Shown here: positions 11,501-22,658 of the stretch, one piece after another
Position numbering within the stretch: position 1 is the first letter of the stretch
Layout of the letters: each line of letters begins with the position of its first letter
Source: Plasmodiophora brassicae
Lineage: Eukaryota; Endomyxa: Phytomyxea; Phytomyxea; Plasmodiophorida
NCBI GenBank assembly: GCA_036867785.1
Contig: CP145419.1
Coordinates: 806,001 to 870,000, forward strand
Direction: 5' to 3'
Length of the DNA stretch: 64,000 bases
Notes under the pieces: generated by a model
Told to the model about the DNA's origin: nothing
What the model saw: only the letters and a program-made list of their open reading frames with translations
Databases searched by the model: none
Made by a program: the position numbers and the translations under genes

Positions 11501-14118
11501 AGCTTATCGGCAAACAGGTAACGTATTGCATCAGTGGCCAAAGCATCACCACCGAATGTAATCGCATCTTGAAACCATTCGAGGACCATGTCACGTTGTC
11601 CTGCACTGATAGCCCTGTCGAAAAGCGATTTCCAAAGCATATCGACGTGGGAAGCACTGAGACATAGAGATGATTCGCTCAGCAAGAACCGAAGAAACTG
11701 CAGCCGTATACGGATATGATCCAAGAATGAGCAACTACGGTCCTCGTGGTCAACTGCGGATTCGGTAGAGAAAGAAGCGGCAAGGTCCTCTTGTACAGTC
11801 GTATCTCCCCGAGAGGCGACAGCACGGTCGACAAAGGTTGCGAGCTCGATGAAGAACGAAGCCATAAGCTGACAATGATGGTCAAGATAATCTAGAGCTT
11901 CCGAGCGAGAACAATAAGGCGACAACTGTTGGACAGCTTCGTCGACGTCGGCGTTGTTAACGGAGCCAGCATTCAGGGTACGTTCATAGAACGCCGAAAC
12001 TTCAGGAAACGATGATGCAATATCCTGGACCAGTCGCATGTTCTCGATTACGCAGCTCTGCTCTTGGATTTTCAAGCCAGCACGAACGAGAAACTGAGTG
12101 CGACTGGAGAGTTTGCTGTCGCTGGCCAGGGGTTGCCGGCCAGAGGATACCCGATTAACATGCTTCAAGTTAGTACTGCTACCAGTGCGAGACAGCGGGA
12201 GCGATTGAACGTTCAACATTGATTCAAGTCGAAGGCGAGCCTCGCGAGAGAGTTCAGCAGAGCCGTTTTGCATTGCATTCCACATCAGGTCCAGAGCCGT
12301 CATATCATCAATCCCTAGTCGAAGAATCAAGTCCAAGGTATGCACGACGTAGTCCTTCAGGTTGACGCTGCTGACTCTTTTCAGAAGATGCTTAATGTGC
12401 TCCGGCGATAGGTCAAACGAGATTTCGTCCAGCACAGTATAAAGAATCTCTGCGGCGATCTCATCTTGCCAACGGATGGCACGCTGTATAGCTGACCAGA
12501 TCAGATCAAGGTGACCGAACGTCAATTCCCCTTCACGGCATATGAAGCGAAGAAGCTCGCTTGCACGCTTCATCAGCTGAGGATGAGCATGCTCGCCGAA
12601 CGCATCCTCCCAGACATGATGCTCGTCCATCCATACAATGAACTTGTGGGAATCCAGCCATTGCCAGCGAACAGCTGCCCATCCACCGTCGGCGCCGCTC
12701 CGGCAAGACCGGCTGTACATGTCATTGTTCTTACAGACATGCATGGTGTCATGCAAGAACTCCATGCCGTTGAGCTGCTTCTCAACAATAGGCGACCGGA
12801 ACCGCTTCAACGCAACGTCGAGTTCGAACTCGTCAAGCCTTCGAGCAGCAGTCGCTTTGCCTGAGATACGAAGAAGAGGGACCCGTAAAATCATGACGAA
12901 GTCAGAAAGGAAATCTTTCGTCAGGCCACGTAGCTCGACATCAGTGAGGGACAGGATCGTCCCAGTCAAACTCGAGACGATATCCTCGATGAACTGCTTG
13001 GCAAACTCATTGGTCAACAGGACCGACAGCTGCCTGACAATGAATGCGATTGTGCGGAGCTCATCGATCGACGCATGCGGTACGGCCCGAACTCGGTCCA
13101 AAAGCAGGTCGAACCCGCTCAGACGGCCAAACTCGTTGATGACTTCAGGCAGTAGATCGCCACCCATCGCCGGGCCACGGTAAACAGCGAATTGATCCGA
13201 TGAATCTTCGCTCAATGAGGTCGCAGCCCATTCCTCATTGAAGACGACCTCAACGCCAGCAGACTGTCGGCCACCCACTGCGATCGACATATGAGGTGCG
13301 AGACGGCCGCACGTTCGTGGCAGGGTCTCGTTGTACGTCGACGCCCAGTTGTCATATGCGATACGAAGGTGACCTTCCGGCGTCACGCTGACGACTTGGG
13401 CCGTGTACCATTTGCTGACGTGGTCCAGGCAGTCGACTTTGGATCCGGCAGTGAGTTCGGCACGCCACGGTTCCAGCGGCGCGGGCAACGATGCATCCAG
13501 CGGTGAGAGATACGGTGACACAAGTGGAACCGCCTTCTCGATCGACAGTGCACCAAAACGTTGCGATTGCACTTCGATCCCATATCGACCATTGACAAAG
13601 TTCAGGACCTTAACGGCCTGAAGATGGCCTTCTGGATCGACCCAGTGACAGAAGGAGTGGCGGCGCAGTGACGATGTCCAATGGTTCACTAGGGGTTCAA
13701 CCGACAGAGCATCCTCATCGGCCAGGCGTCGTTGGTCGAACTGGTAGATGGAGCCGGATCGATCAGTCAACAGCCGCGCCATATGAATGGCGTTCAGGGC
13801 ATATCTGTCATCGCGTTCCTCGAGAATGTGCACAGCGAGGCGAACCAGAGCAAGCAGAGCAGCCGCACATGCAGGCGCTGCTCCTTGAACCGATGTCAGC
13901 ATTGACGATCCCGGCGATACAATGCTCTGCGTAATCCTCAGAATATATCGCGCGATCACATCGAACTGGGCGTCCGTGCAATGCACGATCTCGTCGACGA
14001 CCCGGCCAAGCTTGACGATGGCGCCGACGAGGTCGGCTGGGGCGCCGGCCCCGTTCTCCAGACGTTCCACGAGTTGCAGTATCCCCTCGAGCGACATGGG
14101 CGGCGCGTCGGTCGACAT
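5551..14118 (-). CDS. Giant ubiquitin-specific protease (USP9X/USP24/USP34 type)
   Basis: Cysteine deubiquitinase of peptidase family C19. Seven exons: 14118-9791, 9737-8106, 8054-7649, 7597-6627, 6573-6438, 6387-6192, 6131-5551. They total 8,250 bases, or 2,749 residues plus stop, typical of the very long USP9X/24/34 group. The first ~1,750 residues are helical-repeat-like and lack a recognisable domain. The catalytic Cys box is GYAGLINQGTTCYMN (Cys codon near 8698, residue about 1,790). Two CxxC-type pairs follow (CQGGC and CDSCG). The His box is IGTADAGHYYSYIRD (about residue 2,055). The C-terminus is Ser/Asp-rich and probably disordered. The start is the ATG at 14118 (MSTDAPPMSLEGIL); an upstream in-frame ATG at 14292 is less likely. 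The intron at 8055-8105 uses a GC donor. The gene probably regulates stability of trafficking and signalling proteins in the cytosol. Confidence 0.92.
8055..8105 (-). other. GC-AG intron in the USP gene
   Basis: The spliced reading HLKRFELNFETFMNEKL, which matches the USP consensus at this place, is obtained only if the intron is the 51 bp from AG|GCATGG to TTTAG. The nearby GTACGT donor gives a premature stop. The length equals that of neighbouring introns (51-60 bp). Confidence 0.75.
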
Positions 14119-14292
14119 GGACGGCCGCCCCGCGGTGCCCGTCTCCGCCCGACGATAATGGTTCAGACGACCGACGAGGTCAGGGCAATAAAAATGCAGA
14201 ATGGCACAATAACGTGCGCGCATGTTTTGCGTCGGGGCTTTGCTGGGGGCCATACGGCCATACCGCAACATAGGTGAGGTTATAACATACAC

Positions 14293-17062
14293 AGCCAGGG
14301 TCCACTGTCGGCACTGACAAACTGGTTAGTGCCACACCTGCCCCATTGTGGGGGGAACCCTTGCAGCGACTTGCACGGGTATCAACGGGCAACCGTCGGT
14401 GGCACGGCTAGGCCCGTTCCGGTCCGCGACGCCGACGTCGACGCCCGTCGAGAATCCCGGGCCCGTGTTGCGCACGATCTTGTCGAGCCATCACGAACGC
14501 ATGTATGCTCGACCATGGTCTGCGAAGCTACGTGCAGCGTGATCCAGGCAGCCAAGTTCGGCGGATCACACACCAGGAGACCGTTGGTCGGGGTAACACG
14601 GACGACCGACGCGGTACCTTGCGCCGAGACCGAGGTCGGTTTGCCGCCATGGAGGCAAAGCCTGGCCGGATGTGTGCAGTATTACGCCACCCGTGAAGAA
14701 CTCTGCCAAGGGAATGCAGGGGCAGTTGAAACTTTACTGATGCCCTGGCTCGTCTGCCTGAGGGGCAATGCGGACCCGTACACTGATTGATGACGCCCAT
14801 GACACACCTGCACAGGCCACGTTGCACGCGCGCCCTACGAAATTCGTCTGTAAACAGGTACGGCGTCGTCTCTAACGCTCACCAATGTGTCGCTGGGCGA
14901 TCTGCAGCAACTGTTAACCTGTCGACGTCTCTCCCCGACAGGACGGTCGTTCCCTGGTTGAAGCCATGAATCGTGCTGAGTACACCTGGTAACATTGAAC
15001 AAGGGATGAACCCAGAAACAGGCGAGCATCTGTTTGCCGTACTGTGGCAGAAGATAATTAACACGGGTACGGGAAGCGTGGCACTCGTCCAGCCGGGTAC
15101 CCAGATATGATCGGAGGGCGGGCACGTTACCCAGAGCCAGTTGAGTTTGACCGGAAGCGACGTGTGTCGAACGAGTGATTACAGGGGGAGGGTGATCATG
15201 CAAGTCTTCGCTGGCGCAGGAGCCTGGAGTACGTACGACCGACGGCGCGCCCACCGCTAACAGCACTGACGTTCTGTTCTCCTCCAGTCCGTCGACTGTT
15301 TCGCTCGCGCCGGTCGTCGCGAGCTCGCTCGGTATCGCATCGGTAGGCGGCCGACGTCGCCGGACGCTCGATGGCAGGCGGCGTGGATGGGCTGACCTTC
15401 GTGAATGGCGCAGGACGCCAGAGAAGGTTGTGACGGCAGGCGACCCGGCCCACACGGGGGTTGCCAGTCGACAGCAACATGCCGACCGGGCCGGCCTGCA
15501 ACGCCCCACGTCGCCCGTTGCCTGGCTGGACCAACGCGGCGCCTTCATCGAGCTCATCACGAGACGGGCATCGCAGCACGACCTCACCCGCAACGACAAA
15601 TTGGCGCTGGCGTGCTCGTACTTGCAGGTGTGGTCGCCCGGAATCTGTCATTCGGGATTGCCTTCTGACGATGATCTGGCGTCGTTGCCCAGGCGACAGA
15701 CGTGGCCCCCGACCAGCGCGACATTCGCGAATCCGCCCCGTTTGTGCAGGTGGGATGTGCATCCAATCGGATCATCTGGGTGGGTTGGTCATTTGACTCT
15801 CGCGTTCCCTAGGGCGGAGAGCATTGCATCGCCAGCAGCGGCACGAGCAATGGGCGTGCCCCGTATGCTCAGGTGTGTCAGTGCCTGCGGGCTTCGCGCG
15901 TGACATGGACGGGCTGACGTTTGATCTTCAATACTGAACTAGACGATGGAAACGGGGCCGACTGTTACCGGCAACGGGGCGTTGACGGATGCCTTCGCAG
16001 TGTCAAGGCGTGGCGCCGGTTCATGTCAACCATTCGGGACCATTGCCGCACCGACCCTGTTGCCTGCTGCGTGCACATAATACATTGACTCACGATCGAG
16101 TGTTGCAGCCCCAACTCGCTGCCTGTGTGCCGTCGAGCTCGTACGCCGCTGCTGGTTGCCCTCGTCGATTCAGTCAACGCAACATCGACGATACGGTCGT
16201 TGCCAGTGTTGGCCAAGGACAACGTGTTGACGGCCTGGTGCGAGGCGTCGTCAGTCGAATTCGTCCCCCGGAGACGAACATACGACCGTCGGCGACAGGT
16301 TCCAGGCGCGAACCGGGGAACGGCAACCCGGGCCGATCGTGCGGTCGGAGGATCATCACCCCAGCCCCGTTGTCGTGTCCGGCGCTCCTCCCGACTCGTA
16401 CCGAGTAGCTTGTAAATCGATTGCTTTGGAATGCATGGTAAACATCGGTCAGCGTGCACGTCGCGGTACGCTCACAAGGTTACAGGGTCCGTCTGCGATC
16501 AGCGGTTCATATAGACGTCCTCTGCTCGACGCTGCCGTTGACATCGCCACGTCGACGCCGGCGTCGCGCACGTTGCTGATGTCGTGATGTCATCAGCGAC
16601 AATAAAAGGAGCGATGGGCGTGGTCCGGCACCGTGTTTGATGTCATGCGCAAGCTCCCATACGGGTTGCCGTCCGACAGCTTGTCAGAGGTGACGACATA
16701 TCGTGGAACCGCTGCTGGAAAACGTGTGGCGATGTCTGACAAAGGCGCCGGCGCCGGTGCCCACAGTCAGCCTGGGCTCGTAGGGCGCGCTGGAAATGTC
16801 ACTGACGTTACTACGGTCGCCTCGGCCGATACGTTGGCGGTCGCACGCGTTGATACCGTTGTGTCCGTCGCGCCGATGCCATTTGCTAAATTGCTATGTA
16901 GGACGCGGAACCCCTATGTAAAGAGCACCCAACTGTGGTCGTGGGGCACCGATCCTGAGCAACAGTCGGCGTTGTCGCGTCCAGTCGTCGTGAACGGTCT
17001 GCGTGTTTCTATTTTTGCATACAAGTCCGCGTGTGGTCGGCGGCTGTCGTTGCACGGTTCCG
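14293..17062. other. 2.8-kb stretch without a supported gene
   Basis: Several open frames of 60-250 codons occur on both strands (for example 14835-15599 minus, 15430-15903 plus, 16633-17202 plus). They overlap each other, have arginine/serine-rich GC-frame composition and show no motif I recognise. The plus frame at 15430 has the most protein-like segment (around WLDQRGAFIELITRR). A fast-evolving gene or decayed element is possible. The last part must contain the APH-1 promoter. Confidence 0.4.
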
Positions 17063-17895
17063 ATGACGCTGCCCATGTTCTGGGGCGCCGTGCTCGTCGC
17101 CTACTCGGTGCCTGCGTCTTTGTTCATATTTCTGATATATCCACGCATGCAGCTGTTTGGTACGCTTCGCTGGAGCGCTCCTTCGCATGTCTGTGGGCCT
17201 GAGTTCAGCTCCTGTAGTCACGTTCGTATTCGGCGTCGCGGCCTGGATCTTGGCAATGGTCGCCACCAGCATCATCGGTTGTGCGTTCACATCCGCCCCA
17301 CTCATCCTCGCCATTTCGCTCGTCATGCTGGAGCTGTTCCGATTCTGCCTGATCTACATGTATCGCGTCGTCCAACCCGTCTTCGCTCGCACCTCTGTCA
17401 ACGCGGTTAAATTCCCTGTCGACGACCTGTCGTCCTCGCTTGCAGGTTTACCGGTTGGATGTCGCATGAACGTCTGGCGACTCTAACGTGTTCGCTGTGC
17501 TAGCTGGTCTGGGCTTTGCCACTGTTCAAGCCGTCGTCATCTTCGGAAGCGTAGTGGATTCCGCCGTTGGCCCGGGTATGTTCAGCTCGCAGTCGTGCCC
17601 GAACCTGCCCTTCTTCGTATCCGCCAGCATTACCACATTCCTGCAGGAGATCACACAGATCTCCCTGATGGTGGTGGCGTTCGCTGCCGTCCCAGACCGC
17701 ATGATCCACGCCCGACTGGCTGTGGCCCTCCTACCGGTCGTCATTCTGCACGCCGTCAGTGTCTTCGCCAACGAACTCGTAGCGTCATGCACGGTCGCCC
17801 TGCCACTGCAGGCTGTCGTCGCGGTCCTCGGCGCCATCATGGCCGCTGTTGCAACGAGGCGGCAATCTTCCCGACAGCATCTGAAGCAATTGTAA
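17063..17895 (+). CDS. APH1: Gamma-secretase subunit APH-1
   Basis: Multi-pass ER/Golgi membrane scaffold of gamma-secretase (with presenilin, nicastrin and PEN-2). Three exons: 17063-17159, 17209-17445, 17504-17895 (introns of 49 and 58 bp). They give 241 residues; the usual length is about 250-265. About seven hydrophobic helices are visible. Family hallmarks are the N-terminal FWGAVLVAY-type helix, the LVMLELFRFCLIYMYR segment (like LLQEVFRFAYYKLL in animals), AGLGFATVQAVV at the GxxxG helix, GPG after helix 4, and FFVSASITTFLQE. The GxxxGxxxG motif is reduced to G-x3-A-x3-A. The His conserved in the fifth helix is absent, while the His of the sixth helix (LLPVVILHAVSV) is present. Identification rests on helix order and these motifs. 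Confidence 0.85.
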
Positions 17896-18049
17896 ACCCC
17901 GTATTATATATTTCAACGTCAGCGATGGCCGTGTTGCTCGTGTGCCTGTCCAGATTTGGCCCGCTCCACTGACGCACTTCTTCATCTACCGTCGCGCACT
18001 GCGGCCGCTGCCTCTACGGGCCTGTCTTTTGGAACAAGTGCCTCTTCGT

Positions 18050-19787
18050 TTACTGATACTTGTTTCGTAGTCGTGCGACAAGGCCTGCTGGTTTCGTGGG
18101 TGGCGCTCCTGTCGCGCCTGCTTTCGTCGCGTCGGTCGACCCGACAGCATAGCCGGCTTCGGTGACGAAGAGCAGAAGGTTCCTAGCGTCGGCGATGTTG
18201 GGCGATTGTTCCGCTTGGGGCAGCTGTGCGAATGGAACCGGCCGGAAGTACTCTGGGCGGCGTGGGGCGATTCGTGTCTTGGAGAACCCTTTCGCAGCGA
18301 GCCCCTGCAGGCGCTCGACGAGTCTGCACCAGTGGCTGTGCATGTTGGCGGCCAGTGTCGTCACCAGCGATTCGTCGACGACGGCCACCGTATCGGATGG
18401 TTCCAAGGTGTACCCCGAGGCGATGATACTTCGCACCATCTGATCGGTGAACTCGTAGGTGACAGATGAGCGCACACCGAGGAACAGGGCGCTGTCCTGG
18501 CCGGCAAGAACGGCGTCGGCCGCCGTCTTCAGCCATATCTTGGCGTTGTCTCGCACCCATGTCAGCTTCAACCGGTCGTTCACCGTATGGCACAATTCGA
18601 CGAGGTCGGGAGACAGGTCCACAGCGCTGGTGTCGATCGTCGGCAACGCCGATGCCGTCGCCAGCGCCGCCGGGCTTGAATCCTGTGCCGCTGCTGCCGC
18701 TGCGGTACCGAAGCCGTTCGCCATGACGTTCTTCACGAACTGCGACAAGCTGATCGCCGACGCAAACCTCAACTGGATGATCTCCACCGTCGACAATCCC
18801 GTCCTGTGTGTAATGTCGACCTCGTCGCCCTTCCCCGTCGCTGGCGTCACCGACAGGACGTTCCTGGACTGGATGCGGATCGGCTCGATCCACCCTTCCG
18901 AGCTGATCTCCAGCCGGTGCCGGGGGCCGTTCACCCGGACCACCACGTCGGCGGCGCCCATCTGCCCCTGCAACTTCGTCGACCGGAAGCATTGCATGAC
19001 GTCGTTGGTCTCCAGGTCGCGCTCCTCCCAGACATCCTCGTTGTGGCTGGAGTCGCCCAGCGCCTGTGCACCAATCTTAGGGCACTGCGTCATATACAGT
19101 GCGAACTGCGGGGCTGCACCCCACCTTGGAAGCCACGGTCACGCGTGATCCGACGGCATCCAGGACCGCGCCTGATATCGTGCCCGCCAGCGTCACCCGC
19201 TCCCGCTTGAACTGCTCCGACAAGTCCGCCATGGCGTGCTTGAGCCTGCTGAGGATCTGCCGGTTCTCCTGCGCCCGAACGTGTTACCAATGCCGCGTTT
19301 CGAATCGGGCCCCCGGTGTTCGTACCATGGCGTCCTCGGGCGTGCACCCCGCGAACATGGCTTTGGCGACGTCGAGGATCTGGACGAACACTTCGTTCTC
19401 CTGCTGGACGAGGTCGCCCCACCTGTCGATGGTCGCGTTCTCTGCCTTGATCTCGGCGAGCTCGCGGCGTAACGTCTCGAGCGACATGGGCGGGGACAAC
19501 GGCGGTGGCAGCAGGATCTTCAGGTTCGCATTGGGCGGCAATCTGGGCGGAGGTTTCAACGGCGCCGACGGCGACGTTGGCAGGTCGGCCAGCAGCCTGG
19601 ACTTCAGTTGCGCCGGCAACGGCGGCGGCGTAAGCACCTTCTTCGCCAGGTCGGGTGCGCCCGCGTCGCTGATGCAAATCTCTCGCAGCAGGTCGGAAAT
19701 AGCCGACTTGTCGGCGTCCAGTTTCGCATCGATCGTCTTCCCGGCCGTGCCTCGCCCATCATCGTCGTCCGCCTTCGGGCTCGACAT
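18050..19787 (-). CDS. Uncharacterised coiled-coil protein (543 aa)
   Basis: Three exons, 19787-19326, 19268-19125 and 19075-18050, joined by phase-0 introns of 57 and 49 bp; the total of 1,632 bases is divisible by three. The N-terminus is acidic, then proline-rich (LPPPLSPP), followed by a helical region with heptad-like spacing (SLETLRRELAEIKAENA...) that continues across both introns. The C-terminal ~330 residues are mixed alpha/beta with no motif I can name and end in a basic tail (GLVARLRNKYQ). There is no signal peptide or membrane span, so a cytosolic or cytoskeletal protein is likely. It shares a 69-bp divergent promoter region with the ankyrin gene. Confidence 0.7.
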
Positions 19788-19856
19788 TCTGACGCCAGAT
19801 TCGATTCGGACGGTACGACCCTTCGATCGCCCGCCTCGGTAGGATCGCTCTGCGCG
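19788..19856. promoter_or_regulatory. Very short divergent promoter region
   Basis: Only 69 bp separate the ATG of the minus-strand coiled-coil gene (19787) from the ATG of the plus-strand ankyrin gene (19857). Both 5' ends must lie here or overlap, so a bidirectional promoter is inferred. No TATA element is visible. Confidence 0.5.
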
Positions 19857-20375
19857 ATGGTCTTTGGCCCACCGCCACCACCACCACCACCACCGCCGCC
19901 GCCGCCGCCACCGTCAAATGGTCGCGCTCCCAAGACAACGCCTCCCATTCAAGCGGACACTGCATCGGATACGTGGGAGGACAGGTACCCGTTGCATGGT
20001 GCCGCAATGCACGGGGACGTCCCTGACGATGTCGGCGCCGACATTGACGCATTGGACGACGAGGGGTGGTCCGCGCTTCACTATGCGGCCTGGAACGGTC
20101 ACGAGTCTGCGGTCAAGCGCCTGCTCGCGGCAGGCGCCGACGTGAACGTCAGGGCGTGCCCGACATTGTCGACCGCGTTGCATTACGCTGCCGGCATGGG
20201 ATACCCAAACGTCGTCCGTACGCTGGTCGATGCCGGTGCCGATACGACCGCCCGTGATGCCGATCGCAGAACGCCTGCGCTCGTCGTCGACTGCATCAGA
20301 CCGGACAAGGACTTCGCCAACCGCCTGGGTCGCGTCTCCGACGCCGTCTGGGACAGCATTCGCGCTGAACTGTAA
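19857..20375 (+). CDS. Proline-rich ankyrin-repeat protein (172 aa)
   Basis: The ATG at 19857 is followed by a run of about fifteen prolines encoded by CCN repeats (19868-19915). Ankyrin repeats follow: YPLHGAAMHGDV, a short linker, DDEGWSALHYAAWNGHESAVKRLL, then a TALHYAAGMGYPNVVRTLVDAGAD repeat with the usual GADTTARDADRRTPA continuation. The first repeat is abbreviated (about ten residues missing before GADIDALD). Ankyrin repeats bind partner proteins, and the poly-Pro leader could bind SH3/EVH1/profilin-type domains. It probably acts as a small cytosolic adaptor. No other domain is present. Confidence 0.8.
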   Translation: MVFGPPPPPPPPPPPPPPPSNGRAPKTTPPIQADTASDTWEDRYPLHGAAMHGDVPDDVGADIDALDDEGWSALHYAAWNGHESAVKRLLAAGADVNVRACPTLSTALHYAAGMGYPNVVRTLVDAGADTTARDADRRTPALVVDCIRPDKDFANRLGRVSDAVWDSIRAEL

Positions 20376-20538
20376 TCGACATTCATTGATTATATAAGGT
20401 GCCGGACGTTTCGGCCGTTGAGCGTCTCCGGCTTCCAGTCCCTGGGTCGCACCTGTATCGTTGTCGTGACGTGCCCGTTGCTGCCTGGGCACCGCACCAC
20501 GACTTCGGCAACGACACGCGGTAGACGAACGCGGAACG

Positions 20539-21265
20539 ATGATGTCGGTGGTCGTCCAGGAAGACCAGCACGGGTCACGCCGGCAGCGCGGGCTGTTGCT
20601 GTTGAGCGCTGGGCACGTCGAGGAGGCCCTCCAGTACCTGGTCGACTCGCTGCAGTATGAAGGGCCGTCTGCTGTAATCGAAGCGGCGCTCGCCGAGGCG
20701 CGCTGCCTGCTGGACCAGCAGGACGGTCGCGACGAAGACGACGACGACGACGAATACGAATTCGTCGACGACGACGCCGACAGGGATGTCGTCGAGGCAG
20801 CGTACCAGTCGGTACGTGCCGGTATGCAGGAGCTGTCCAGAGGCCACCTGGGGCGAGCTATCATGCACCTGCGTACGAGCGTTATACGCGCCCTGCCCTA
20901 ACCTTGCGCCGCTGACCCCGGCTTGTTCAGGCGACGCCGTCAAGGTCTGCCCTCACGTCGCCGCCAGGCCGCTCGTGGATGCGCTCATGAAGAAGGCGGC
21001 AACGGTAGAGGACGACTGGTGCGCGACCGTCGTTGTTCCGACTCATCTGACTTGCGCGTGGCAGTATATGGAACGGGGGGCGTATCACAAGGCGATTCAT
21101 TTGTACAATGAGTGCCTGCGCACCAACGACGGTGACGCGGACGTGTACAGCCAGCGGGCAGTGGCTCAGCTGGCACAGGGAAACTCGACCGCCGCCCAAC
21201 TCGATTTCCTGATGGCAGACAGGATCGCGTCCGCCCACACATCGAGTGGCCGTCTCGCAGCCTAG
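20539..21265 (+). CDS. TPR-repeat protein (222 aa)
   Basis: Two exons, 20539-20872 and 20931-21265, with a 58-bp GT-AG intron in phase 1; the first exon alone would end at an in-intron stop. The N-terminal half has a TPR-like helical pair (RRQRGLLLLSAGHVEEALQYL) and an acidic linker (DEDDDDDEYEFVDDD). The C-terminal half has a clearer TPR (AWQYMERGAYHKAIHLYNECL then ADVYSQRAVAQLAQGN). TPRs bind peptide tails of partners such as chaperones. There is no catalytic domain, signal or membrane span. It follows the ankyrin gene on the same strand; a 163-bp gap probably holds its promoter. Confidence 0.75.
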
Positions 21266-21434
21266 TCGCCGTACACCTAGCCATCCATTCGTTGGAATAC
21301 ATAGTCACGTGGACGATCGTTGAATCATGTAGACGTCGCGATGCTGGCCGAAACCGCCTCGGCCCCTGCTCACTAAGTTTAGTGAACGGCAACTCGCATT
21401 CGAGCAAGCGAAGCATGCAGACGAAAGTTGCGCA

Positions 21435-21700
21435 CGAAAGAAGGAGAGCTTCAGGTGAAGGTTCAATCCATCCAAGGGGATCTCATCAACGGTCTCGCCG
21501 CGCGAGGCAAGTCGATGGCAGAAATCCAATTTTCATGCCAGCAGGATTCCAGGTTCCAATGAACTACCGAATCCGGAAACATGTTCGCAAGAATGTTTCG
21601 AATATCTGCGATCGACTTGCCGGCATGGCGAGATCGTTGACAAGATCCGCCTGGACGAATTGAACTTTCACCTGAAACTCCCCCTTCTTCAGACGAAACT
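21435..21700. repeat. Diverged inverted repeat with decayed coding content
   Basis: Bases 21435-21527 and the reverse complement of 21602-21700 are similar (roughly 75-80% by eye), with a 74-bp spacer. Read from either side, each arm encodes a related segment (KVQSIQGDLINGLA on plus, KVQFVQADLVNDLA on minus). Both frames are interrupted soon after. This looks like two copies of a lost gene or element fragment lying head to head. Confidence 0.7.
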
Positions 21701-22658
21701 CTTGCTGAACCTTTCGTCTTGTGCAGTCTGATCAGGACTGAGCTCCAAATCACTGAACGGCAACGTTCCTGAAGTCATGAGCGAAACGGCGCCGTTACAG
21801 ATGGAAGGCCGCTTGAGAGTTGAGAGTGGGGGAGACGCTCCGTCACAGTCTGGATCATCGTTGTTCCGATGGCGTCGCTGCGATGGCTGGACGATGACAC
21901 CGCGACGTCATGTGAGGGCATCCATGGCACTGCAACTACGATTCCCGCCGAATTCAACGGCGCCGCCGTATTCGCGTCGCTTCAGAGCCGCCTCTTGTAG
22001 ACAAGCGTATACGACCTACGCGCGCTTCCGGCACCGCTGACGCATCCTAAACAGATCTGGCCACGACGACCTGGCGAGGTTGAACGCGAAATGCCAACGC
22101 GAGTTCGAAATCGTAACGTTTCTCGTCGCATCGCCGGCTGCCCTCGGTGCTAATCAATCATGGGCGGGTAGAACAGCGAACGATTACACGTCCTAAAACT
22201 GGAGCCGCCGATCAGCAGTGCCGACGACGGACAGCCAGCAGACGAGGCGACCAGGATGGGTTCGCCTGCCAGCCGACCCGAAGACGATGGCGTCGTCGCT
22301 GGCGGTGACGGCGAACCCGGTGCCGACCATCACGACCACCAGCCTGGGCGGTGGCAGTGCCGTCCCGAGTTTCGGCAGCATTTCGAATCGGTGCTCGCAT
22401 CGCTGAAGGACCAGATGTCCATCGAGCCGCCCGTTCTTTGATACATTCCTCCGATGCCCAGCGGCGTGCCGCGTGCGAGACCGACCAGCGAAGTTATGTA
22501 ACGCAAAGATATCTTCGTGACATGCAGCAGATAACCGGCGACGACCAGAAATAGACCAGTTCTATTTCCAGACCCTGGAGGTCCGTGCGTTCTATTCTCA
22601 GCACTCCGGGCACGGCACTGGCCCAGGCCGGTACCCGTTGTCCTCGTCCTGGACGACG
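21701..22658. other. Spacer before PGAP1-like gene, no gene supported
   Basis: Only short overlapping frames of low plausibility occur here (for example 22256-22441 plus). I see no repeat or motif that I can interpret. The promoter of the following gene must lie at its 3' side. Confidence 0.4.
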
